IMG/VR virus record: IMGVR_UViG_3300024475_000292 | Location: 1-20,967 of that record | DNA: 20,967 nt | Strand: one strand, 5' to 3' | Origin: a virus | Part shown: positions 1-8,024 of the stretch, in pieces | Layout: each line of letters opens with the position of its first letter | Numbering within the stretch: the first letter of the stretch is position 1 | The notes under the pieces: generated by a model | Databases searched by the model: none | Seen by the model: only the letters and a program-made list of their open reading frames with translations | Told to the model about the DNA's origin: nothing | Translations under genes and position numbers: made by a program

Positions 1-299
1 ACTTTAGCAACAAACCTTGGATCTGCAAAGAAGTCTGCAGATTGTGAGTTATTGCCAATCTCTTTAAAGATATTATCGAGAGAGGACAGTTGTGTGGTGC
101 TCAAGTCCCTTGCTTGATATAATCCTTGAATGAAGTACGAATACACTTCATCATCTTTTTCGATAAAGTCATAATAGATATCAAGAAACTTTACTAAGTC
201 TGGGTACTCAGTTGCAAAGTGTTCTGGCAAAGCTTCCTTTGTCTTATCAATGATAAGATTAAGTGGAAGTCTTCCGTTGTAATCAAATCTATTTGACAT
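1..299 (-). CDS. Putative baseplate/tail structural protein, N-terminal fragment
   Basis: The start codon is at 299-297 and the gene runs off the window after about 99 codons, so only the N-terminus is seen. The ATG shares one base with the gp6 stop codon (TAATG), so it is the next cistron of the baseplate operon and probably translationally coupled. The fragment begins MSNRFDYNGRLPLNLI and contains EYPDLVKFLDIYYDFIE followed by LYQARDLSTTQLSSLDNIFKEIG and DFFADPRF. From memory, this YPxxxxFLxxYYxFxE pattern occurs near the N-terminus of virion proteins encoded after gp6 in marine T4-like phages. In T4 the gene after 6 is 7 (a baseplate wedge protein), so a gp7-position wedge protein is the best guess, but family identity is inference. 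No enzymatic motif is visible. Confidence 0.7.
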   Translation of the reverse strand, partial: MSNRFDYNGRLPLNLIIDKTKEALPEHFATEYPDLVKFLDIYYDFIEKDDEVYSYFIQGLYQARDLSTTQLSSLDNIFKEIGNNSQSADFFADPRFVAK

Positions 300-2131
300 T
301 ATAGCGTTACTCTAATCTCTTGATAATCAATTTGTGCGGATGCGAATGATTTTTCAGTATCAAGTGTAAGAATATAGTTTCTTAACGGTCTTATCGTGCT
401 TTGATTAGCAGGAACAGCCGATATTTTAATATATGATGCTGCGCCGACAATAGATGTTGGAGTCAAACTCACTATATTGACAGAGCCTTTTGCTGCATCA
501 TATGTTCCAATATTTGTGATTACAATCTCACCATCTGCCGTGACAACTTCAAGAATGTTTGAGCCCAATCTATTTCTGATTGTGCATGTCTTACCATTTG
601 TGTTAAATGGAGTTGATGTTATAGTGTGTGTTGTTGTCAATGGCGCTGCAAGTGCAACAGGATATTGAAGAGAATATGCAAGATTTTGTGACAAAGTTGG
701 AGTTATTCTTTGTTGAACTTTAACATCCATTCGAGAGTTAAGAATAGCTGCATTCACATCATCGATATCAGCCAAGATTTGTGAACGTCTAAATGTGGAG
801 TTAAACTTATTAAGATTTGTCGTGAAATAATCTCTGATAACTGTCTGAACTGTGCCTTCAGTTGTACCTGCAGTAACGTTTGTTAGTGATGGATCAAAGT
901 TAAAGAATGTTTCAGTTTCAATATAAGTTGTGACTGCATCTGTAAACTTAGTATCAATAGACATGATAGAAAGGGTGTCTGATAGATTCGATACGATTCC
1001 ATCTTTCACAACCTGCTTTACCGCTTCTGTCGTATTCTCAATAAACTTCAAAGACACATATACATTACCGAAATCGGCTGGAACGTTATCTTCTCCGCCC
1101 CATGCAGTAACATCATCAAGAAAGCTTCCGAACGTTCTCGTGATAAGTGCAATGTAGTCATTTGCAGTAACAAGTCTGTTTTGTGATGCATATGAAATTG
1201 GTGCATTTGCTTTAATAGATTTAATTGATTCTTTGTCTGAACCACCAGCTGCTCTTGAAAGTGTACTAACTGCAATAGCATAATCTGTATCATCAACAGT
1301 TATTTCACTTTGTGAAACAAAGTCTCTAGCACCATTTGCTGCAACATTACTTGTTGAAAGATATGTTACTCGAATAACTTCGCCAGCTTGAGGCGTTTTA
1401 CCTGTCGTGATCCCATCACCGAATGTGATTTCATAGCTTCCGTTAGGCGCTTCTCTTAGTGTATAATATCGCGTGTCCGCGGTTACGTTCTGGGCGGATG
1501 CCAAAGGAAGATAAGTTTCAAAAAGTTCTGCATTTCTAGACGCATAAACCTGAACTTTCGCAGTTGATGTATCCATAGTATCATCTGGAATAATATAAAC
1601 CGGTGTAGATGTTGAATCAGCAATAAATGTTTTTGTTCTAAATACGCCTTCATAGATATAGATTGTTGGAGATCCACTAGATGTTAAGAACTGATAGAAT
1701 CCAGATCCATTGTCAACAGCAATATGATCTTCAATAGTCTGGAAAATATATGATACATCCTCAACTGTTGAAGTGAACTGTGAACCAGCTGGTAATGTTA
1801 GTGTTCCAGGTCTACTTGAGCTTGTAACGCTTACTGACAAATTCACAGTGGCATATGCTGCAGTTTTTGATCTTGGGATATAACCAAGAGATTCTGAAAT
1901 AGCTAGAACAGAACTTCTAAGTTGTGCTGTTGTGAGGAATGATTCATTCAATGCAAAGTTTGCAATCAAAGCATTATAGTGGGTGTTATACGCTAGAACG
2001 TCAAGAATATTTGATAGACCAGATGCTTCAAAGTCATAGTCAGCAAATTCATTACTGGCAAGAAAGTGTGTTTTTAGTTGCTCTTTGATTCTATTAAAAT
2101 CAAGGTCTGTTGATTTAATACTAACTGCCAT
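299..2131 (-). CDS. gp6: Baseplate wedge protein gp6
   Basis: 610 aa, close to the 660 aa of T4 gp6. gp6 forms the inner wedge ring that links wedges around the hub and changes conformation on contraction; it belongs to the gpJ/baseplate J-like group. The N-terminus (MAVSIKSTDLDFNRIKEQLK, then ASGLSNILDVLAYNTHYNA and NESFLTTAQLRSSVLAISESLGY, residues about 35-85) is the strongly conserved gp6 signature. The remainder is beta-rich with Thr/Ser-rich stretches and ends in QIDYQEIRVTL. The start at 2131 lies one base after the gp25 stop, indicating coupling. An exact late-promoter octamer sits at 2187-2180 inside gp25, so gp6 may also have its own late transcript. The stop codon overlaps the next start. 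The family call is firm. Confidence 0.93.
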   Translation of the reverse strand: MAVSIKSTDLDFNRIKEQLKTHFLASNEFADYDFEASGLSNILDVLAYNTHYNALIANFALNESFLTTAQLRSSVLAISESLGYIPRSKTAAYATVNLSVSVTSSSRPGTLTLPAGSQFTSTVEDVSYIFQTIEDHIAVDNGSGFYQFLTSSGSPTIYIYEGVFRTKTFIADSTSTPVYIIPDDTMDTSTAKVQVYASRNAELFETYLPLASAQNVTADTRYYTLREAPNGSYEITFGDGITTGKTPQAGEVIRVTYLSTSNVAANGARDFVSQSEITVDDTDYAIAVSTLSRAAGGSDKESIKSIKANAPISYASQNRLVTANDYIALITRTFGSFLDDVTAWGGEDNVPADFGNVYVSLKFIENTTEAVKQVVKDGIVSNLSDTLSIMSIDTKFTDAVTTYIETETFFNFDPSLTNVTAGTTEGTVQTVIRDYFTTNLNKFNSTFRRSQILADIDDVNAAILNSRMDVKVQQRITPTLSQNLAYSLQYPVALAAPLTTTHTITSTPFNTNGKTCTIRNRLGSNILEVVTADGEIVITNIGTYDAAKGSVNIVSLTPTSIVGAASYIKISAVPANQSTIRPLRNYILTLDTEKSFASAQIDYQEIRVTL

Positions 2132-2132
2132 A

Positions 2133-2576
2133 TTATCTTAGCCTTGTAATTGTTGTTTCAAAAGTCACTTCCTCGGATGTATTTATAATTTGAAATACAA
2201 TCTGGACTCTTGCAGTGTTTCTATCTGGTTGAACATTAGGAGAAACTGAAATAAGCTTAGCTCTCGGTTCGAAGTTTTCTAGTGCAAATGCAACTTGATC
2301 CGCAATCAAAACATTACTCTCATCATCGGCAAGTTCAAAAAGAAGCGCATTTAAGCCACCGCCGAAATATGGATTAAACGGCTTCTCACCTAAGTCTGTA
2401 AGCAACAAGTTTTTAACCGCCTGCTTTACTGCCGCAGCATCATTTTTCTTGTAAACATCACCAGATGCTTTTTTAGCAAATGTCAAATCAATATCTGAAT
2501 ACAATCTATTCCTAGAAGTAACAAGACTTCTAGTTTGTAGATCGCCGTCCTCTATTGAGAAATATTTTCTAGCCAT
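2133..2576 (-). CDS. gp25: Baseplate wedge protein gp25 (lysozyme-like fold family)
   Basis: 147 aa, close to the 132 aa of T4 gp25. gp25 is the small wedge protein that staples gp6 and gp53 to the base of the sheath and is conserved in contractile injection systems (TssE in type VI secretion). Visible family features are the segment GEKPFNPYFGGGL (residues about 63-75) and the conserved EPR core motif in NFEPRAKLI (residues 103-105), followed by a beta-strand C-terminus with regularly spaced Thr/Val. The gene is preceded at 2605-2598 by an exact TATAAATA late promoter octamer in the 34-nt gap after the spike gene, so it probably heads a sub-transcript gp25-gp6-downstream. Only one base separates its stop from the gp6 start. 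Confidence 0.92.
   Translation of the reverse strand: MARKYFSIEDGDLQTRSLVTSRNRLYSDIDLTFAKKASGDVYKKNDAAAVKQAVKNLLLTDLGEKPFNPYFGGGLNALLFELADDESNVLIADQVAFALENFEPRAKLISVSPNVQPDRNTARVQIVFQIINTSEEVTFETTITRLR
2180..2187 (-). promoter_or_regulatory. T4-type late promoter octamer upstream of gp6
   Basis: Minus-strand TATAAATA, an exact match to the T4 late promoter -10 octamer. It lies inside the 3' end of gp25 and 48 nt ahead of the gp6 start. Being inside a coding region, a chance match is possible, but the distance and orientation fit a late promoter for gp6. Confidence 0.5.
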
Positions 2577-2597
2577 TTTACTTCCTAATCTTTGAAG

Positions 2598-2605
2598 TAT
2601 TTATA
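2598..2605 (-). promoter_or_regulatory. T4-type late promoter octamer upstream of gp25
   Basis: Minus-strand TATAAATA in the 34-nt gap between the spike gene (ends 2611) and gp25 (starts 2576), leaving 21 nt to the start codon. It is an exact octamer in one of the few real gaps of an otherwise overlapping operon, which supports a functional late promoter. Confidence 0.7.
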
Positions 2606-2610
2606 TAGTT

Positions 2611-4998
2611 TTAAGATGGGTATCTCTTAATAAAGTTTAAGTTTTCGAATGGAACTTCACCACCACTGGCTTTATAATTAGGAATCGTGAATGGGAACCA
2701 AAGCTTGTCGGTATCCTGCCACACGTAAATTATGATTGAGCCGTTATCATCATTGGTTCTGGTAACAACATAATCGCCCTCCTGAGCTGGAAGATGAAAT
2801 GGCCTTTTGAAGCTATTGACATAATCAATCCTAGAATCACCAGTGTTAAATGTATGAATTGGACCAATTTGATCTTCTGGGTGAATAAATGGATATGCAT
2901 TGCCTGCTTCTTCATCTGGTTCACTACCGTCATCGCTAATATCTTCCGCTGGTTCTTCATTAGCGTCTTCAGGTGATGGAGCATTTTTAGGTTCAGTTGC
3001 AAGCATCATAATCTCTTTACCTTGAACCTTACCATTGAACATTGTTTCAACAGTCATAGCATAGGTTGCTTTCCAATCTTTTGGAATAGAAGGCATAATA
3101 AGAACAATCTGAACATTCAAATCACCAGATGGATCATATGTATCATAGTCAAGAATCATTTTTTCAAACTTGATATTTTTTACGATCCAAGTTGCAAGTT
3201 CGAATGTTTTATCGATATCAACAGCGCCATCTAGTCCGGTTAGTTCGTATACAACGGCACGACCTTTTGTTCTTAAATCGAGGAGTCCACCTGAGGTGAT
3301 GATCTCAACACCATTCTTTACATAGATGCCTTCAATGATCTCTAAGTTATATCCCTTAAACTCTTCTTTATCTTTTCGAATTCTGCTTACAAACTCCGCT
3401 TGAGGATATAAATTTCTAAGCATCTGAATTTTTTCATTCAATGTTTTAGAAGGATCAAGCTTTCCTGGATCGCCTTTGCCATATAAGAACTGACTTAATG
3501 AAATGCCTGCCACAAGCAATGTACTTGAAGTAACGTTTAGAACGCCATTTGGATCGTATTGTGTATCTGGAACAATAGCAGTTTGCGTATTAACCGATGC
3601 AATGACTCTTGCTGTTGGGTCACTTGAACTTGAAACAGTTGATCTTGGTGTTACAGTAAGTTGTTTAGGGTCACGTGTTTCAATAACTTCAGCTGGAACA
3701 GTATCAGAATGTTTAGGATTCATATTACCAGTAGACACTTGATAATTATTAAACTTCTGGTTTGCGTGGTGTCCTGTATCTCTTTTTCTTGCACGAACTT
3801 CTTGGGTCGTTAGAGTTTCTCTTGAAACGTACCCAGTATCGGCTGATTTATCAAATGCATTTTTAAGATGATCGCCTTTATCAATCGTAACAGTCTTAAT
3901 ACCATATGCACCCTTTGTTAGATATTCGGTCATAACTGCGGTCGTTGCTTTTGCCGTTTGTCCCGTTGTATCGAATGATGCATCACTTCCAGATGATTGT
4001 GAAGCGCCACCACCGCCTGTTGCTGCAGCAACGTTTGCGGCAAGAGCAGCTGAAGCCGTTCCAAATAGATCGCCACTAAATGAAATAGCATTCATTGTTT
4101 GAGTTGCTGTTACGGTTTTCGTATTAACAGTTTCTCCAGCCCATAAGCTGTGTCCAACATATGAGTTATAGCTGTGCATAATAACGTTTTCACCGCCGAT
4201 ATTACCTGATGCACCAAATACTGAAATGCTTTCGGCTGCAATATTAATATCAGGAGCTGATTGAACAATCTGAGCTTCGGATGTAGTTGCAATCGCACCC
4301 TTTGCTGCAACAGTAGCACTACCACCAGCTGCAAGTTTGTAATCTACTTTTGCAAATTGTGTGATACTTCCCATTGTTGTATTCGTGTAGCTTCCGGTAT
4401 ACGTGTCTTGTCTGCTGCCGACGATTGAAGTATATTTGCTTCCATAATACAGGTCCCTTGACGGACCTTTGATTGTCTTTGTTTCGTCTTTTGCTTGAAC
4501 GTTATATGAACCCCCGACATTTACGTTAAAGTCCCCGCCGACATTCAATGTAAGATTGCCAGAGTAATTGAGTTGTCCATCTCCAGTGATTACCATTTTA
4601 TGGCCACCGGTAGCGACTTCTACTAATCCATCACCTTGAGCAACGACGATAATGCTACCATCTGGTCGCATATCAACGCCTGATCCATCAGCATGTTTAA
4701 TTAGAATTCTTTCTGAACCAGGAGTATCATTATATTCGATAACGTGTCCACTCTCAGTTTCAATCACTTGATTCAGTGGATAAGCAGATTCGATACCGCC
4801 ACGGTATTTTCCTAAGTCAACACCTGCAGTAGTTCCGCTGATATTCAACTCATTTACAGAAACACTTTGTTTAGCAGAGTGGTTTACGGATGATGCATTC
4901 TCATACGACTCTTTAGGGTATTTGCCTGATTGATCGCCAAACGCTAAATTTCCAGAACCGTCATTGCGAGGATCTAATTCGTCAAGTCTATTACTCAT
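2611..4998 (-). CDS. Baseplate central spike protein, gp5 C-terminal beta-helix-like, with extra C-terminal domains
   Basis: 795 aa. Residues about 80-135 contain GHVIEYNDTPGSERILIKH and RPDGSIIVV, the segment that leads into the gp5/VgrG trimeric beta-helix. Residues about 140-310 show short Val/Gly-rich repeats (LTLNVGGDFNVNVGGSYNV) like the octad repeats of the T4 gp5 needle. A low-complexity Ser/Gly/Ala segment follows (about 315-345). A mixed alpha/beta domain spans about 500-670 (SGGLLDLRTKGRAVVYELTG; DYDTYDPSGDLNVQIVLIM). An acidic linker (about 673-700) precedes a C-terminal domain of about 95 residues. There is no OB fold or lysozyme domain; those are in the 335-aa protein two genes upstream, so gp5 is effectively split. 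The gene starts with a 4-nt ATGA overlap with the preceding gene. The spike call is good; functions of residues 350-795 are unknown. Confidence 0.8.
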   Translation of the reverse strand: MSNRLDELDPRNDGSGNLAFGDQSGKYPKESYENASSVNHSAKQSVSVNELNISGTTAGVDLGKYRGGIESAYPLNQVIETESGHVIEYNDTPGSERILIKHADGSGVDMRPDGSIIVVAQGDGLVEVATGGHKMVITGDGQLNYSGNLTLNVGGDFNVNVGGSYNVQAKDETKTIKGPSRDLYYGSKYTSIVGSRQDTYTGSYTNTTMGSITQFAKVDYKLAAGGSATVAAKGAIATTSEAQIVQSAPDINIAAESISVFGASGNIGGENVIMHSYNSYVGHSLWAGETVNTKTVTATQTMNAISFSGDLFGTASAALAANVAAATGGGGASQSSGSDASFDTTGQTAKATTAVMTEYLTKGAYGIKTVTIDKGDHLKNAFDKSADTGYVSRETLTTQEVRARKRDTGHHANQKFNNYQVSTGNMNPKHSDTVPAEVIETRDPKQLTVTPRSTVSSSSDPTARVIASVNTQTAIVPDTQYDPNGVLNVTSSTLLVAGISLSQFLYGKGDPGKLDPSKTLNEKIQMLRNLYPQAEFVSRIRKDKEEFKGYNLEIIEGIYVKNGVEIITSGGLLDLRTKGRAVVYELTGLDGAVDIDKTFELATWIVKNIKFEKMILDYDTYDPSGDLNVQIVLIMPSIPKDWKATYAMTVETMFNGKVQGKEIMMLATEPKNAPSPEDANEEPAEDISDDGSEPDEEAGNAYPFIHPEDQIGPIHTFNTGDSRIDYVNSFKRPFHLPAQEGDYVVTRTNDDNGSIIIYVWQDTDKLWFPFTIPNYKASGGEVPFENLNFIKRYPS

Positions 4999-7007
4999 GT
5001 GTTCAACCTATTTGTTCCCATTACGTCTTCTAGCCATTCTGACCAGCGGCCGCCCTTTTTGCCCCAATATCTAAACGGCTCTGTGCCAGGATTTCTACCC
5101 CAAGAAATATCAACATGAAGATTCCCTGCCATATATCCAGAACCAGCGCCCATGCCCGTGATACCTTGTGATGCCAAATATTTAACAAACTTTAAAGTAT
5201 CTTGTGGAAGTTTATCTACTGCAAAGTTGACTCTTTCTCCGTTTGCATTAAAAACTCGTAAGTCTGCAGCCCAACCGTAGTTATGTCTAACAGAACCTGT
5301 TCCCTGTCCCGGCAGCTGTCCTCCGCTTGTGATACGAATCTTAAACCCAGTCGCGGCAGATGCATTTTCAAGTATTGCCATAAGCTGAGGCTGAATATAT
5401 CCATCCCGTGTTGTTTTATTAGTATACGCGTATTTTACATCACCTTTGCCTGTTGGAAGCCCAAGCTCTTTGTTATCTGCTGGCTTCTGTGGCACAGGTT
5501 GTTTGACGTTACTTTTACCCAATTTGTTTTCGATAAAGGTATCAAGATCGAAACCAGGCGCAAGACGGTTAGCTTCTTCCCATCCTTCATAATCAGGATA
5601 TTCGGCTGCAGTAAACATTTTTATTCCGGGATACACACTATATATTGTCGCAATAAGTCTTTTTGCAGATTCTTTTGTTTGCTGAGTAACTGCATCTTGC
5701 GTATATGTTGCACCATCGTCAAAGGAACCGCCAGCAACGATAATATCAATACTTTTGGGAGATGTTATGTCAGGATCTGGACCGGGTTTACCAATAGGAA
5801 TACCGCGTTCGATAGTTCCATCACCCCAAATATAATAGTGCCATTCTGGGTCACGCGGGTAGCCAAGACCTTCTTTTTGATCTAATTTATCTTTGAGTCT
5901 ATAATCAGGATTTAGTGTCGATCCAGTCCAATAGAATACAACTTTGTCAACATCACGTGAGTTACCTGCAAGTTCGGCAGTAAACTCTTCAAGGCTGTTG
6001 ATTGTTGTTTCCTGCGCTGTCGTATTGCCCATTGTTGAAATTGGATTTGTAGAAACAACCGCACTTGCTGCATCAGGTGGAGTTGATGTTAACATCGATG
6101 AGACACTGCCTAAAGTTTGCTGAAATCCACCAAGTTTGTCTTCAATTTCACTTAAAGCTAAACCAACTGCTTGACCCTTAATTGCATCAAACGCACCTGA
6201 CAAATCATTATTGGAAAATGCTGTAAGAACATCAGCCGCTACATTTTTAGAGAATGAGTTTGCTGGCAGATTAAATCCTGTTGAAATTTGTGATACTGAA
6301 TTATTCATTTTATGAAGCGTATCAAGTATAGGCAAGCCAGTAATACTTCCGAGCACATCGCCAATGCCAGATGTAATGCCACCGGTAAGTTTTGATAGAT
6401 CGGCATCAATTTTAAGATTAATTGATCCAGATAGAAAATCGTCAATCTGCGGCAATTCTGCCTTGAGCGCTGGATTAAAATCACCTACTGCAGATTCGAT
6501 AGTTCCTTTTATATCGTTAGACGTAATTTCTGGAGACAATGCTGCCATACCAGCGGCAATGCCTGCAGCCGTAGGCAATGCAACGCATATGTTATTAAAT
6601 GTAGGTGCCACAGTAGTTCCCGTCAATGAATTTGCAATATCGTTTTCAGCGCTGCTAAGATTCTTTTTAACCTTTGAACCAACACCGGGTAAAGTTTCAG
6701 TTAACTCTGCGGGAGTGTTTTGAAGATTTCCCATTGCAGTTTGTAGATTTTGGGGAACAGTAGTAGCATTCTTAAGTTCAATCTTTGACTTAGTTGAAAC
6801 ATCGGCAATAGGAAAATCACCAGTGATTGAACTTAATGACTTGACGCCATTGTTGACTTGACCAGCAACACTACCAACGACACTTGTATTAAGAGACGCA
6901 AAGCCACGTTGCGCTTTGTCTAAACCAGAAAGAGTATCTGGTGTATTAATTTGCGCCTTGATGCCGCCTAACTGACTCTTTAGTTTATCTTTAAAGAATG
7001 TTGACAT
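4995..7007 (-). CDS. Baseplate hub-associated protein with amidase-like and M15-type peptidase-like domains
   Basis: 670 aa with three parts. Residues 1-340 are low-complexity Ser/Thr/Gly/Ala-rich helical sequence typical of virion structural proteins. Residues about 350-495 resemble an N-acetylmuramoyl-L-alanine amidase type 2 fold (VVFYWTGS, WHYYIWGDGTIERG, DIIVAGGSFDDGATYTQDAVTQQT), but the first zinc histidine expected in the opening strand is replaced (FYWTGS) and the GH-type ligand is not seen, so it may be inactive. Residues about 520-650 resemble M15 peptidases: ITSGG, then H575-x2-G578-x-A580-x-D582 (RHNYGWAADL) and H631-V-D633, a metal-ligand set. The likely role is peptidoglycan recognition and peptide cross-link cleavage during tail penetration. 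It sits between the OB/lysozyme hub gene (9-nt gap) and the spike gene (4-nt overlap), which supports hub location. It is not the lysis endolysin by context. Confidence 0.75.
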   Translation of the reverse strand: MSTFFKDKLKSQLGGIKAQINTPDTLSGLDKAQRGFASLNTSVVGSVAGQVNNGVKSLSSITGDFPIADVSTKSKIELKNATTVPQNLQTAMGNLQNTPAELTETLPGVGSKVKKNLSSAENDIANSLTGTTVAPTFNNICVALPTAAGIAAGMAALSPEITSNDIKGTIESAVGDFNPALKAELPQIDDFLSGSINLKIDADLSKLTGGITSGIGDVLGSITGLPILDTLHKMNNSVSQISTGFNLPANSFSKNVAADVLTAFSNNDLSGAFDAIKGQAVGLALSEIEDKLGGFQQTLGSVSSMLTSTPPDAASAVVSTNPISTMGNTTAQETTINSLEEFTAELAGNSRDVDKVVFYWTGSTLNPDYRLKDKLDQKEGLGYPRDPEWHYYIWGDGTIERGIPIGKPGPDPDITSPKSIDIIVAGGSFDDGATYTQDAVTQQTKESAKRLIATIYSVYPGIKMFTAAEYPDYEGWEEANRLAPGFDLDTFIENKLGKSNVKQPVPQKPADNKELGLPTGKGDVKYAYTNKTTRDGYIQPQLMAILENASAATGFKIRITSGGQLPGQGTGSVRHNYGWAADLRVFNANGERVNFAVDKLPQDTLKFVKYLASQGITGMGAGSGYMAGNLHVDISWGRNPGTEPFRYWGKKGGRWSEWLEDVMGTNRLNT

Positions 7008-7016
7008 TATTTAACC

Positions 7017-8024
7017 TTATTGTGCATTTGATGGTGGCGAAACAGGAGCAGATGATACTTTGTGTGCAAATGTATTAAAAGCATCAGCCGCATAGTCTAT
7101 ACGTTTTGCAATGTGTGGATCTAAATATCTTTTCTCAAACGATTCATTTGCCAACTCAATATTGGATCTTTCATACCATCTTTCAACTCTATCTGCAGCT
7201 AATCTAGCCGTCGTTGCTGCCGGAGCCCATTTGGAGAATCTGAGCCAACCTACAGTTTTAAGTTCATGGACAACGAAGCCTGCTTGCGTTTTAATATCAG
7301 GGACTTTAAATCCACCAGAGTTTTCTAATAGTTCTACCTTTTCTGCAGAAGCAAATTTCAATAGATTATCATATCTATCTGCTCTCCATTGAGCAATACC
7401 ATGAGCGCCTTTGCCACCACCTGCGTTGTTATATGCAAGAGGATCCATTCGCGTGTATGATTCAACCATAAAGTTGCCGACGAATCCCGCTGCAAGTTCT
7501 TTTGAGTTTGAATATTTAAAATCTGTTCTAAAAGCTTCTTCTAATAGGTTATAAACTCTTTCGGGATTTGATCCTCCCTCAAAGTTATATTGTTGCGTAG
7601 ATCGTGTTCCGCTATAATGCACCTGACCATTTGATGTTGGCTGTACCATACCTGGAATAGGATTTTTAAGTCCACGTCCGCCCGACACTGAAGGATTTGG
7701 ACCATCAACTCTTGGAATAGAACCTAAAACTATTGGTAACTGTGAGTGCTTTCCGTCAAGGAACATACCAAATACTTGGGCATACGGCTTAATACCAACT
7801 GGAGTTCCGTTAATACCTGAAGTGCCACCATGCGTAATTGGAGCAACACATTGTGCCCAAGGTAAGGCATCATTTGGAATCTCACTTGTATTTGCTGAGT
7901 GAACACCGAAGATCCTGACTCTCACTCTACCTTGCTTGAGTGGGTCATTAACACTTTCGACAATGCCAACAAACCAACGAGTTTCGTCGCCGTAATATCC
8001 GTCATTTACAGTTTTTAAACTCAT
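7017..8024 (-). CDS. gp5: Baseplate hub protein, gp5-like OB fold fused to a phage tail lysozyme domain
   Basis: 335 aa, against 575 aa for T4 gp5. Residues about 15-105 form the gp5 N-terminal OB fold (RWFVGIVESVNDPLKQGRVRVRIFG; LPWAQCVAP; GTPVGIKPYAQVFGMFLDG; LPIVLGSIP). A linker leads to a lysozyme-like domain at about 155-300: ELAAGFVGNFMVES, with E188 as candidate general acid, then GAHGIAQWRADRYDNLL. This matches the phage tail lysozyme type (GIAQW motif) rather than the T4 lysozyme inserted in T4 gp5. It has no C-terminal beta-helix; that module is the 795-aa protein. It should cleave glycan strands as the tail tip crosses the cell wall. It overlaps the hub gene upstream by 4 nt (ATGA). 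A start at 8024 is supported by that overlap. Confidence 0.85.
   Translation of the reverse strand: MSLKTVNDGYYGDETRWFVGIVESVNDPLKQGRVRVRIFGVHSANTSEIPNDALPWAQCVAPITHGGTSGINGTPVGIKPYAQVFGMFLDGKHSQLPIVLGSIPRVDGPNPSVSGGRGLKNPIPGMVQPTSNGQVHYSGTRSTQQYNFEGGSNPERVYNLLEEAFRTDFKYSNSKELAAGFVGNFMVESYTRMDPLAYNNAGGGKGAHGIAQWRADRYDNLLKFASAEKVELLENSGGFKVPDIKTQAGFVVHELKTVGWLRFSKWAPAATTARLAADRVERWYERSNIELANESFEKRYLDPHIAKRIDYAADAFNTFAHKVSSAPVSPPSNAQ

Noticed and set aside
5283-5885. 200-codon plus-strand open frame opposite the 670-aa protein
   Set aside because: It lies fully inside a gene with strong domain evidence, has an unnatural Cys/Arg/Phe-rich composition and no ribosome site.
4995-7007. 670-aa protein as the lysis endolysin
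   Set aside because: It lies inside the baseplate operon with overlapping frames and a long structural N-terminus; no holin is nearby, so a virion-associated role fits better.
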